From NCBI GenBank assembly GCA_017634065.1, contig JAGBOC010000013.1:1-64000 (forward strand): a DNA stretch of 64,000 nt. Direction: 5' to 3'. The notes below the pieces were generated by a model. That model was not told where the DNA came from. It saw nothing but the letters and a program-made list of their open reading frames with translations, and searched no databases. Position 1 is the first letter of the stretch. The number at the start of each line of letters is the position of its first letter. Shown one piece after another: positions 7,190 through 15,989 of the stretch. A program made the translations under genes and the position numbers. Source of the DNA: Lachnospiraceae bacterium. Its GTDB lineage: Bacteria; Bacillota; Clostridia; Lachnospirales; Lachnospiraceae.

Positions 7190-7957
7190 ATGTCAAAGGT
7201 AATTGCAATAACAAATCAAAAAGGTGGAGTTGGAAAAACAACTACAGCAATTAATTTGTCTGCAGCACTTGCTGAAGCAAATCAGAAAATACTATTAGTT
7301 GATTTCGACCCACAAATAAATGCGACATCTGGAATTGGTGTTGAGCTTGATGACAATGATGAAACAGTTTTTGATGCTATTCACAACAAAGAGAAAATAA
7401 GAAACATAATCATAAATAATGTTGTTGCTAATTTAGATTTACTTCCTGGCTCAATAGAGTTATCAAGTCTTGAAACAGAATTGGTAAGCAAACAGGATAG
7501 AGAGATGGTTCTCAAGAATGTAATTGATACTGTAAAAGACGATTATGACTTTATAATAATTGACTGTCCTCCGGCCGTTGGAATACTAACAGTAAACGCG
7601 TTAGTAGCATCAGACGCGTGTATAATACCGGTTCAGTGTGAGTACTTCTCTCTTGAAGGATTAAATCAAGTACTAAACGCGATTGAAATTGTAAGAAGTA
7701 ATATGAATCCATCGCTAAAGATTGAAGGACTACTCTTTACAATGTTTGATTCAAGAACAAGACTTGGACAAGATGTTGTAGCAATGGTAAAAGGAAAAAT
7801 GAAAGTAAAAATATTTGAAACTATGATACCAAGAAATATAAGACTTGCCGAAGCACCAAGTAATGGAAAAAGTATTTTAGATTATGATGGTGCATCAGTT
7901 GGTGCAGATAGATATAGAAAACTTGCAGGAGAGATTTTGAAAAATAGTGAGGTTTAA
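7190..7957 (+). CDS. parA: Chromosome partitioning ATPase ParA (Soj)
   Basis: A 255-residue ParA/MinD-type ATPase that dimerises on ATP, binds DNA and interacts with ParB-parS complexes to organise origins. It has the deviant Walker A KGGVGKTTTAINL (residues 11-23), with the signature lysine near the start of the loop, the DFDPQ motif near residue 40 and IIDCPPAVGIL (Walker B) near residue 124. Length is typical of Soj. A consensus promoter lies upstream and the GTG/ATG junction with parB follows with 1 nt spacing. Nearby parS sites and the rsmG context support a chromosomal rather than plasmid origin. Confidence 0.95.
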   Translation: MSKVIAITNQKGGVGKTTTAINLSAALAEANQKILLVDFDPQINATSGIGVELDDNDETVFDAIHNKEKIRNIIINNVVANLDLLPGSIELSSLETELVSKQDREMVLKNVIDTVKDDYDFIIIDCPPAVGILTVNALVASDACIIPVQCEYFSLEGLNQVLNAIEIVRSNMNPSLKIEGLLFTMFDSRTRLGQDVVAMVKGKMKVKIFETMIPRNIRLAEAPSNGKSILDYDGASVGADRYRKLAGEILKNSEV

Positions 7958-7958
7958 T

Positions 7959-8993
7959 ATGGCAAACGTAAAAAGAGGTTTAGGAAAATCATTTGAAAAA
8001 ATATTTGGTGAAGACAAGGTTCAGACAGAAAATGAAAATGTGGCTACAGTCGAAAAAGAGCCACAGGTAGTAGAAAAAATTGTAGAGAAGATTGTAGAAG
8101 TACCTGTTGAGAAAATAGTAGAGGTACCAGTAGAGAAAGTAGTTGAGAAGATCGTAGAAGTGCCAAGTGGTGAAAATACGACAGGCTCTCCGCTTTTAGT
8201 GAACATAAACTTTGTGCAACCAAATCCAAATCAACCAAGAAAAAACTTTGATGAAGAAAAGTTAAATGAACTTGCAGAGTCAATAAAAAACTATGGAGTT
8301 ATAGAGCCACTTGTCGTAAGAAAAGTTGGGCCAGTACACTACGAAGTCATTGCAGGAGAGAGAAGGCTCAGGGCATCAAAGATAGCAGGTCTTGGGGAAG
8401 TGCCTGTGATAGTAAAAGAATATAATGATGACGAGAGAAAAATAATAACACTTCTTGAAAATGTTCAAAGAGAAGATTTAAACTCTGTTGAAAAAGCATT
8501 TGGCTATAAAGCTTTAATTGATGAGTATAATATGACTCAAGATGAGGTGGCAGAAAAAGTAGGAAAAAGCCGTTCTGCTATAGCAAATACTCTCCGTATA
8601 CTTTCACTTGATTCAAAACTTCTTGATATGATAAAGGAAGGAACTTTGAGCGAAGGTCATGCAAGAGCACTTTTAAGCATAGATGATGATGCGATAAGAG
8701 ATAAAATTGTTAAAGAAGTTATAGAAAAGAAATTAAGCGTAAGAAAAATCGAAGATATGGTTCGCCTAGAAAAACTTGCTAAAGATAGAAAAATAAAAGA
8801 GGCAGAACTTAATACTGATAGCTTCAAGAGAATTAAAATACAATTAAAAGATATAGAAAAGCAGATGAAAAGTAGACTAAATGCAGCACTCAAAGTTATA
8901 CCAAAGACAGAGAACACAGGAGTCATAGAGATAAAATATGATTCACAAGAAGAACTTGATAGGATTTATTTACTTATAAACTCAATAAGATAA
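7959..8993 (+). CDS. parB: ParB/Spo0J centromere-binding protein with an extended repeat linker
   Basis: Start chosen at ATG 7959 (MANVKRGLGKSFEKI), 1 nt after parA, rather than an in-frame GTG four codons upstream. Residues 1-12 hold the KRGLGK motif that stimulates ParA. Residues 30-70 are an unusual linker built from repeats of VEKIVEVP. The CTPase/ParB N-domain follows (NPNQPRKNF, IEPLVVRKV, the GERRLRASKIAGL box), then the DNA-binding helix-turn-helix (TQDEVAEKVGKSRSAIANTLR) and a C-terminal dimerisation segment. It slides as a clamp from parS. The family usually has about 280-300 residues; this one is 344 because of the linker. Confidence 0.95.
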   Translation: MANVKRGLGKSFEKIFGEDKVQTENENVATVEKEPQVVEKIVEKIVEVPVEKIVEVPVEKVVEKIVEVPSGENTTGSPLLVNINFVQPNPNQPRKNFDEEKLNELAESIKNYGVIEPLVVRKVGPVHYEVIAGERRLRASKIAGLGEVPVIVKEYNDDERKIITLLENVQREDLNSVEKAFGYKALIDEYNMTQDEVAEKVGKSRSAIANTLRILSLDSKLLDMIKEGTLSEGHARALLSIDDDAIRDKIVKEVIEKKLSVRKIEDMVRLEKLAKDRKIKEAELNTDSFKRIKIQLKDIEKQMKSRLNAALKVIPKTENTGVIEIKYDSQEELDRIYLLINSIR

Positions 8994-9003
8994 AGGGGAT
9001 ACA

Positions 9004-9510
9004 ATGATTCTTTTTGACAACCCAATATTATTTGTGATAATAGTGATACTAATTGCGATATCAATTACTTCTATAATATTTTCAGTTATTGCATTTGGTA
9101 AATATAATTCGCTAAATAAGAAATACGAATTATTTATGACAGGTCGAGATGCAGAGACTCTCGAAGAATATTTTATTGATTTACAAAAAGATATAGATCA
9201 CTTAATTGAAGATAATAATAAAAATAAAGAGAGTATAAGAAAATTAAATCGTATAACAAAAAGGTCTATACAAAAAGTAGGCTTCTATAAATATGATGCA
9301 TTTAATGAGAAGACAGGAAAAAGATCTTTTGCTCTTGCACTTCTTGATTTTACAAATTCAGGTTTTGTGGCAACCTGTCAATCGCTTGGAGATGGCACCA
9401 TTATATTTATAAAAAATGTCGAGGTGGGAACGACAAGTACAAAGCTTGGCCCAGAAGAAGAGAAGGCTCTTGAGATAGCTATGGGACAAAGAGATAAATA
9501 TGAAGATTAG
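9004..9510 (+). CDS. DUF4446 membrane-anchored protein
   Basis: A 168-residue protein with one N-terminal membrane helix (LFVIIVILIAISITSIIFSV), a coiled-coil-like segment (residues 50-90) and a C-terminal domain with KVGFYKYDAF and FALALLDFTNSGFV, the recognisable core of DUF4446. These proteins are commonly encoded right after parB in clostridia, which supports membership of this operon. Function is not established; a role at the membrane in segregation or cell-wall coordination is only suggested by the neighbourhood. Ribosome site AAAGGGG lies just upstream. Confidence 0.8.
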   Translation: MILFDNPILFVIIVILIAISITSIIFSVIAFGKYNSLNKKYELFMTGRDAETLEEYFIDLQKDIDHLIEDNNKNKESIRKLNRITKRSIQKVGFYKYDAFNEKTGKRSFALALLDFTNSGFVATCQSLGDGTIIFIKNVEVGTTSTKLGPEEEKALEIAMGQRDKYED

Positions 9511-12016
9511 AAATATTTTTAGTAGAAAAACTAAAAGAAGGAGAAAACCAGTAAACCCAATAATTCTTGCAGTTTTGGCATTTCTGGTTGCAGCAGTAGC
9601 ATTTAATGTATATACATTTAATAGATTGAGACCAAAAGAATTATATTATATGGATACTCTTGATTCCTCATTTCCTATAATTTACCAAATGCGAAAAGGC
9701 AGAAAAATAAATGAGATGAGAGGCTATGTCGACCAAAGATATAATATAGTTTCAAACGACACACTGACTATGCTTGAAGATGAGAGAAAACTTGATTTAT
9801 ATATTATGAATAACAATAACTCATTTAGTTTTCTAGAATATGAGATAAGAGATAAGACAAGTGGTGGTCTTGTAGAGAGAACAAAAATTGAGATAACTAA
9901 TGATGACAGAGATAGGAAAAATGACACTACAAGAGTAATGCTAAATATCCAAAACCTGATTAAGCAAAGCACATCTTATTTACTAACGATAAAAATAGAA
10001 GTAAACAGAAGAACTGCATATTATTTTGCAAATGTAATATACAGACCAAGAAATAAAATTGATGATGCAATCGAGCAGACAGAATGGTTTACAAAACTGA
10101 CATTTGACCCAGTAACAGCAGGAGATTACGAAAAAGGTATAGTAAAATATCTTGAGACAAGTATCAATAGAGATATGAGAGAAATGCATACGGTTACATT
10201 ACAGCAGACATTTGAGCAGTTGACATTTGCAGATACAGGGATGAAGCCAGTTAGCGACTATTATTTTGAGATATATCAGGCCCAAGAGTATAGTTATAAT
10301 ATAGCAGTAAGGTATTTATCAAAAAGTGGGAAAAACAACAAAGAAGAATACTTTATAAATAGAGATGAGTATGTGCTTCGCTGGGATGGCAAGAGATGGT
10401 ATTTTATGAAGTTTACAAGAAAGACTGAAGAACTCGTAAATCTTGAAGATAATCCCTATAATGAATCAAATGGTAGATTTTATACTGGTGTGACAAACCC
10501 AAATAATATCGTTAAGGTAGAATCAGAAAATAAAAAGCATTTTGCATTTAGTAAAGAAAGAGAAATATATAAATATAATGATGAGACAAAAACGATAACA
10601 AATATCTTTTCATATCACATCCAAAGTAAAGAAGCATTTGAAAGAGTGTCAAAGGACTTCGGGATAAAAATAATGGATGTAAATGACGATGGCGATGTAA
10701 CGTATATTGTATATGGCTACAATATGACTGGCTTAAACGAAGGCAATATGGGTATAGGCATTTTTACTTATCATGCAGATACAAATGAATCTGAAGAAAA
10801 TATGTTTATACCGATATATACAACATATCAAAGTTTAAAATATGATATAGAAAGACTTTGTGTTTTTAAGAATAACAGGATAATTTTTAAGAGTTACAAT
10901 AAAGTGTATTCTATAGATATAAATACAGCGGAGATACTTACTCTCGCAGATGGATTTGAAGAGATAAAGTTTGCGGCAAGTTCTAACAATAGATATTTTG
11001 CATTTAACAATGATAAGGAAGAGGTTTCTAAACACATAAATATTTATAATATTGACGATGGGAAAGTAGTCACAATAGATGCAAAAGAAAATGAAAATAT
11101 CGAAGTAGTGACCTTTATGAATGACGACCTTTTTTATGGAGTTTTCAGTGATGAAAACATCTGGAGAGAGGCGGGAAAAATCATAGGTAGACCAAGTCAC
11201 GAGATAAGGGTTATAAATGCAATAAATGGTAAGCAGGATTTATTTAAAGAAGAAAATATGTATCTATATAACTTTGTCAACCAGCAAAATGTCTTAAGAT
11301 ACAATAAATACAAAAGAGAAGGCACACACTATACTTATCTTACAAATGATGTTATAGTAAATAATTTTTCTTTTGAAAACACAAGTGCATTTAACTACAA
11401 AGAAGAGTTAACAAAAGACAAATTGAGAGTTGGATATTTTGAAATCATACTAGATAAAAATGAAAAACTAAAATATTCAAAAAGTGCTGGTATATCAAGA
11501 AAGCAGGTTGAAGAAACTGCTCTTGATTCGACAAATGAAAATGAAGAGACAATTTACTATGTATATGATAGTGGAGAACTAAAAGCAAAACTCAAAAATC
11601 TATCAGATGGCATAAATGAGATAAGAGACAACTATGGTTATGTTAAATTAAATGACAGAATCACTTGCTATAATAGAGCAAACAAAGGAAATGTATCTTA
11701 CTTAAGACAGGGTGACAGCATTTTAGAAAACATAGAAGGCTTTAATGAAAATGTTTATCTAAAAAATAATGAGATACTGGTTATGAATGTAACTGGCGTC
11801 ACGGAAAGAGATCTTGAATATTATATTAGCTTAAATGAAAAAGTGGCAGTATATAAACACGATATATTCCAGTTTTTTATAACAGGCTATGATAATAATA
11901 ACTATGTTCTTGAGTATGCAAATAAAGAAAGAATACTTACACCACGTGAAGAAGTTCACGAAGCAGTTGTATATGGTGGCTATGTCTTATTTGCACAACT
12001 TGAAAATCTTGAATAG
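9500..12016 (+). CDS. Large single-pass membrane protein of unknown function in the par operon
   Basis: An 838-residue protein whose start overlaps the DUF4446 gene by 11 bases. A very basic cytoplasmic tip (KTKRRRKPVNP) precedes one hydrophobic segment (residues 20-41), so most of the chain is probably outside the membrane. The exterior is rich in Tyr, Asn and charged residues, with repeated YIVYGY, IYKYN and IYNIDDGKV blade-like strands between about residues 350 and 600, suggesting a beta-propeller-like fold. I do not recognise a named family. Its place behind parAB-DUF4446 and before a lipoprotein suggests an envelope role tied to growth, but this is inference. Confidence 0.6.
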   Translation: MKIRNIFSRKTKRRRKPVNPIILAVLAFLVAAVAFNVYTFNRLRPKELYYMDTLDSSFPIIYQMRKGRKINEMRGYVDQRYNIVSNDTLTMLEDERKLDLYIMNNNNSFSFLEYEIRDKTSGGLVERTKIEITNDDRDRKNDTTRVMLNIQNLIKQSTSYLLTIKIEVNRRTAYYFANVIYRPRNKIDDAIEQTEWFTKLTFDPVTAGDYEKGIVKYLETSINRDMREMHTVTLQQTFEQLTFADTGMKPVSDYYFEIYQAQEYSYNIAVRYLSKSGKNNKEEYFINRDEYVLRWDGKRWYFMKFTRKTEELVNLEDNPYNESNGRFYTGVTNPNNIVKVESENKKHFAFSKEREIYKYNDETKTITNIFSYHIQSKEAFERVSKDFGIKIMDVNDDGDVTYIVYGYNMTGLNEGNMGIGIFTYHADTNESEENMFIPIYTTYQSLKYDIERLCVFKNNRIIFKSYNKVYSIDINTAEILTLADGFEEIKFAASSNNRYFAFNNDKEEVSKHINIYNIDDGKVVTIDAKENENIEVVTFMNDDLFYGVFSDENIWREAGKIIGRPSHEIRVINAINGKQDLFKEENMYLYNFVNQQNVLRYNKYKREGTHYTYLTNDVIVNNFSFENTSAFNYKEELTKDKLRVGYFEIILDKNEKLKYSKSAGISRKQVEETALDSTNENEETIYYVYDSGELKAKLKNLSDGINEIRDNYGYVKLNDRITCYNRANKGNVSYLRQGDSILENIEGFNENVYLKNNEILVMNVTGVTERDLEYYISLNEKVAVYKHDIFQFFITGYDNNNYVLEYANKERILTPREEVHEAVVYGGYVLFAQLENLE

Positions 12017-12045
12017 AAGGAACATAAATCATTAAAAGGAACAAA

Positions 12046-12645
12046 ATGAAAAATGTATTTAAAAAAATAATATTAGCGATGTCACTGATTTCGGTATTAA
12101 CATCACTTTTTGCTTGTAATAGTAAGATAAAGAAAATCAACATTCACGGCACATATAAAGGCACTGGTATGAATGCATATGAAGCAGTGGTTGATGAGGG
12201 AACTATAACTATCTATTCTACGAGTTTTTTTAGTAGAGATGTATATTGGTATGGAACTTGCAATTCATATGAACTTGATGAAAATAATACCCTTATTTCT
12301 AAAAAACTTGATACAAGAAGAAATAGAGGCTTTTTCTCTTTTGATTTTGGAATGGATAAAAGCGGTATGACGGAAAAGGAAATAGTTTTTACCGAAGATT
12401 CACTTACATTTATTTATGATATGAGTGGAATGGCAATCAATAGAGTGACTTTGTATAAAGAAGAAAGTCAAAAGAAAGGAAATGAGTTTGATTCAAATGC
12501 AGAAAAGGCAGACCCTAACTATGTAGAGCCAAGTAAGCCTCTTCCACACGAGATACCAAGGGGAGAGACAGTTCCACCAACTACTGAAGCAGAGACAGAG
12601 ACAGAAATCAAAGTCCTGCCAGAAGGAGACAATTATTCATTATAA
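12046..12645 (+). CDS. Lipoprotein of unknown function
   Basis: A 199-residue exported lipoprotein. The signal sequence ends in the lipobox LFAC (Cys at residue 24). The mature part begins with a small beta-rich domain (INIHGTYKGTGMNAYEAVVDEGTITIYSTS...), reminiscent of lipocalin-like stress proteins. It ends in a low-complexity Pro/Thr/Glu tail (about residues 160-190) typical of wall-spanning spacers. It is the last gene before the operon's terminator, whose stem starts inside the stop codon. No specific role can be read. Confidence 0.65.
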   Translation: MKNVFKKIILAMSLISVLTSLFACNSKIKKINIHGTYKGTGMNAYEAVVDEGTITIYSTSFFSRDVYWYGTCNSYELDENNTLISKKLDTRRNRGFFSFDFGMDKSGMTEKEIVFTEDSLTFIYDMSGMAINRVTLYKEESQKKGNEFDSNAEKADPNYVEPSKPLPHEIPRGETVPPTTEAETETEIKVLPEGDNYSL

Positions 12646-12667
12646 AAAGTGGCGAGAGCCACTTTTT
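12644..12667 (+). terminator. Terminator of the par operon
   Basis: AAAAAGTGGC (12644-12653), GAGA loop, GCCACTTTTT (12658-12667). The stem begins within the stop codon of the lipoprotein gene. Confidence 0.9.
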
Positions 12668-12677
12668 ATAATGCCTG

Positions 12678-12706
12678 TTGACAGTTATTTGAAATAATGA
12701 TAAAAT
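12678..12706 (+). promoter_or_regulatory. Promoter of the AAA/restriction cassette
   Basis: TTGACA (12678-12683), 17-bp spacer, TAAAAT (12701-12706) with TGA before it (extended -10). Confidence 0.75.
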
Positions 12707-12782
12707 ATGAAAAGTTTATATAATTATGAAAAATATGATGAATTATGAAAAAGTGTAAAAGTGATGATGTGGGTAAAGAATA

Positions 12783-13829
12783 ATGAATAATCCTTTCTCT
12801 CTTACTTTTGGTAGAGAACCAAAAAACCTAATAAATACGTATGAGCAGTTTGATGAGATAACTGGTAGTTTTTTGATGGAAAACCCTGTTTCTAATGCAT
12901 ACTTGATAACAGGAGTAAGAGGTTCTGGGAAAACCGTTCTCTTAACTAGTTTGCAAAAATATTTTGATAATTTGAAAGATTGGGTAGTATTAGATTTAAA
13001 TACAGAAACAGATATGTTAGAGTATTTAGCAAGCAACATTTATGAAAAAAGCAGCATAAAGTTTCAATTAATGAAAAAAGAGTTCAGTTTTTCATTTAAA
13101 GGTGTATCTGTATCCATTGCTGGTGAAAAGCCAATTTCAAATGTTGTAACCTTACTTGAAAAATTACTTGATATAACAAAAAAACATAAAAAGAAAGTAT
13201 TAATTTGTATAGATGATATATATAGCAATCCAAATGTAAAAGCTTTTGTGCAACAATTCCAGATATTGTTAAGAAAAGATTATCCAATTTTTTTATTAAT
13301 GACAGGGCTTTATGAAAATGTTAGAAATTTGCAAAATGAAAAATCTTTGACTTTTTTATATCGTGCACCTCAAGTACGAATGAATACATTAAGCCTAATA
13401 AGTATAGCTGAATCATTTGAGAAAGAATTGGGTGTGACAAAAGAAGAAGCGGTTAAAATGTCTAAACTAACAAAAGGTTATGCATATGCATATCAAGTTT
13501 TAGGATATATACTATTTGATGCAAAAAAGAAAAAGCTTGATGAAGACGCTATCAATAAATTTGATGTATATCTTAGAGAGTATGTGTATGAAAAAATATA
13601 CTTTGATATGCCTACCAATGAAAAAACTGTGATAATTGCAATGGTAAATTCTAAAGAAAAGAAATTATCTGAAATTATAAAATATACAAAAATCAATAGA
13701 GAAAAAATGTCGCAATATAGAGACAAATTAATAAAAAAAGGTATAATAATAAGTGTAGGTTGGGGTAAGATAGATTTTGCATTACCAAGATTTAGAGAGT
13801 ATGTTATGATACAAAAAGAATTTGATTGA
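12783..13829 (+). CDS. AAA+ (ORC1/AAA_16-like) ATPase with C-terminal winged-helix region
   Basis: A 348-residue ATPase starting NPFSLTFGREPK, a start common to a widespread Firmicute family of stand-alone P-loop ATPases. Walker A is GVRGSGKT (residues 44-51) and Walker B is VLICIDDI (139-146). A sensor-like LMTGL and an Arg-containing FLYRAPQVRM follow. The last 80 residues (ISEIIKYTKINREKMSQYRDKLIKKGII) look like a winged helix. It shares a promoter with the nuclease-methyltransferase gene that begins 31 bp after its stop. It may be an accessory factor of that system or an independent regulator. BcgI-like enzymes do not need ATP, so the pairing is not explained by the known biochemistry. 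Confidence 0.7.
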   Translation: MNNPFSLTFGREPKNLINTYEQFDEITGSFLMENPVSNAYLITGVRGSGKTVLLTSLQKYFDNLKDWVVLDLNTETDMLEYLASNIYEKSSIKFQLMKKEFSFSFKGVSVSIAGEKPISNVVTLLEKLLDITKKHKKKVLICIDDIYSNPNVKAFVQQFQILLRKDYPIFLLMTGLYENVRNLQNEKSLTFLYRAPQVRMNTLSLISIAESFEKELGVTKEEAVKMSKLTKGYAYAYQVLGYILFDAKKKKLDEDAINKFDVYLREYVYEKIYFDMPTNEKTVIIAMVNSKEKKLSEIIKYTKINREKMSQYRDKLIKKGIIISVGWGKIDFALPRFREYVMIQKEFD

Positions 13830-13860
13830 AAATTTGATTATGCAGAAAAAAGGAGTTGTT

Positions 13861-15930
13861 ATGAAAAGTGTTGAAGAAAAAGTTGAAGATTTAGTCAAAA
13901 TAAGTCTCAAAAGACTTAAGATAAAGTATTTTACTAAAAATGAAAGTATAAATGATAAAATTGACGAAGCATTAAAAAAAGCAGAAAGTAAATCTGGTGG
14001 AAAAGGAGGAAATAGACCAGATATAAAACTTTATTTACAATATGACATTCACAGGAAAATACCTATTATGATCGAAATAAAAGGTACTAAAGGTAAATTG
14101 GCAAAGGTAAAGGATGGAGAGATTGAAAACAGAGACAAAAATCGTGAGCCAATATATAAAAATATAAGAGACTATGCTGTGAATGGAGCTGTACACTATG
14201 CTGAAGCTCTTCTTAGATTTGAAGCATGTACAGAATGTATTGCGATAGGCGTAAATAGTTATGTAGCTGATAATAAAAATGAAGACAACGAAGTTGAAAA
14301 ACATTTAGAATTTGAATGTTATTATATCTCAAATGAGAATCGCCAAATACCAATTAAGTTAAAAAATAAAAAAGACTTTTCTTTTCTTAAAAAAGATTAT
14401 TATAAACAATTAATTGATGAGATTGATTATATTGGTATAACACAAGATGAATTGGTAAAAAAACAACAAGAATTAGAAATAGAAATAGAAACTAAGCTAT
14501 TAAAGTTAAATCAAGATATGCACGATGTGATGAATATAGAAGTCGGGAAAAGAGTAAACTTAATTTCTGGAATGATAATGGCAGCACTTAAAACAGATGA
14601 TTTATTACCACTTAGTGTTGATGAATTAAAAGGAAATATATCACAAAATAATAGCGACGGAGCAAAAATAATAAATCAAATAAATGGATTTTTAGAAAAG
14701 AAAAGTTTACCAGATATAAAGAAAGATCAAATATTAACTTCGTTTAAGAGTACGTTTTTATATAATGATTTATCCAAGATAGAAAAAAATGAGACAGAAA
14801 GTAAGATGAAAAAGATATATCGTGTTGTTAAAGAAGACATAATGCCGATTTTTACTTCAAATAGTCATATTGATTTTACTGGAAAGTTATTTAATGTCTT
14901 AAATGAGTGGGTTGATGTGCCAGATGGGGACAAAAATGATGTTGTTTTGACACCAAGATATGTATGTAATCTTATGGCAAGACTTTGTAAAGTTGATATG
15001 AATAGTTTTGTATGGGATTATACAGCAGGATCTGGTGGCTTTTTGGTATCAGCAATGCAACTTATGGTTAAAGATGCTAAAGATAAATTAGAAAGTAAGT
15101 CGCCTAAAGAATATAAAAAGAAATTAGAAAGTATAAGAAAAAGACAACTTTTGGGTATAGAAAAACTACCGGATATGTACATGCTTGCGGTATTAAACAT
15201 GATACTTATGCAAGATGGTTCTGCAAATATTCTACATGATGATAGCTTACACTTTGATGGTAAATATCGTTATGGCGATATGGAAGGTAAAAAATTCCCA
15301 GCCAATGTGTTTTTATTAAATCCGCCATATTCTGCACCTGGGAAAGGTTTCAATTTTGTAAAAATCGCACTTGATAAGATGCAGAAAGGTGGCTTAGCAG
15401 CAATACTAATACAAGAAAATGCAGGTTCCGGCATGGGCTTACCTTACACAAAAGAAATATTAGAAAAGAATACTTTGAAAGCAAGCATACATATGCCTGA
15501 TAAATTATTCATAGGTGATAGTAATGTTCAAGCAGCCATTTATATATTTGAAGTTGGAATTTCTCATGATGTAAAAAAGTTAGTGAAGTTTATTGATTTT
15601 ACTAATGATGGTTACCAAAGACAAAATAGAAAAAAATCTAACCAAAATGTAAATTTAAGAGATGTGGATAATGCAAAAGAAAGATATGATGAGTTAGTTA
15701 AATTAGTTTTATATGGGAAAGGTAAAAATGACGAGAATATAAAATATCTAAATAAGGAATGCTATATAGAAGATTATATAACACTAGAAGGGAACGATTG
15801 GACTTTTGCACAACATAAAAAAGTTGATACAATACCAACTATAGATGACTTTAAGAAAACAGTTGCGGACTACTTGGCGTTTAAGGTTTCTCAAGTTATA
15901 AAAGAAGGTGAATCGCAAAAAAAAGCATAA
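13861..15930 (+). CDS. Fused restriction nuclease / N6-adenine DNA methyltransferase (BcgI-like or type I-like RM subunit)
   Basis: The start is set at ATG 13861 because AAAGGAGTTGTT directly precedes it; the frame is open 13 codons further upstream. The protein has 689 residues. The N-terminal domain carries a PD-(D/E)XK-like set: RPDI (Asp54) and IEIKG (Glu72, Lys74). A helical linker follows, then an HsdM-like gamma-class methyltransferase: SAM motif DYTAGSGGFL (386-395) and catalytic NPPY (487-490). Nuclease plus methyltransferase in one chain with a separate specificity gene is the layout of BcgI-type (type IIB/IIG) enzymes. No SNF2 helicase (HsdR) is present nearby, which argues against classical type I. 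Confidence 0.8.
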   Translation: MKSVEEKVEDLVKISLKRLKIKYFTKNESINDKIDEALKKAESKSGGKGGNRPDIKLYLQYDIHRKIPIMIEIKGTKGKLAKVKDGEIENRDKNREPIYKNIRDYAVNGAVHYAEALLRFEACTECIAIGVNSYVADNKNEDNEVEKHLEFECYYISNENRQIPIKLKNKKDFSFLKKDYYKQLIDEIDYIGITQDELVKKQQELEIEIETKLLKLNQDMHDVMNIEVGKRVNLISGMIMAALKTDDLLPLSVDELKGNISQNNSDGAKIINQINGFLEKKSLPDIKKDQILTSFKSTFLYNDLSKIEKNETESKMKKIYRVVKEDIMPIFTSNSHIDFTGKLFNVLNEWVDVPDGDKNDVVLTPRYVCNLMARLCKVDMNSFVWDYTAGSGGFLVSAMQLMVKDAKDKLESKSPKEYKKKLESIRKRQLLGIEKLPDMYMLAVLNMILMQDGSANILHDDSLHFDGKYRYGDMEGKKFPANVFLLNPPYSAPGKGFNFVKIALDKMQKGGLAAILIQENAGSGMGLPYTKEILEKNTLKASIHMPDKLFIGDSNVQAAIYIFEVGISHDVKKLVKFIDFTNDGYQRQNRKKSNQNVNLRDVDNAKERYDELVKLVLYGKGKNDENIKYLNKECYIEDYITLEGNDWTFAQHKKVDTIPTIDDFKKTVADYLAFKVSQVIKEGESQKKA

Positions 15931-15952
15931 GCCCCTATGGAAAAGTAGGGGC
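15931..15952. repeat. GGGGC palindrome between methylase and specificity genes
   Basis: GCCCCTA (15931-15937), 8-nt loop, TAGGGGC (15946-15952), directly after the methylase stop. It lacks a T-run, so it is not an ordinary terminator. It resembles the GC-rich element at 38901-38922 and could be a dispersed repeat or an mRNA-processing hairpin. Confidence 0.5.
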
Positions 15953-15989
15953 AACACGAGTTATTTATAAAAGTTTTAGAGTAGGTGAT

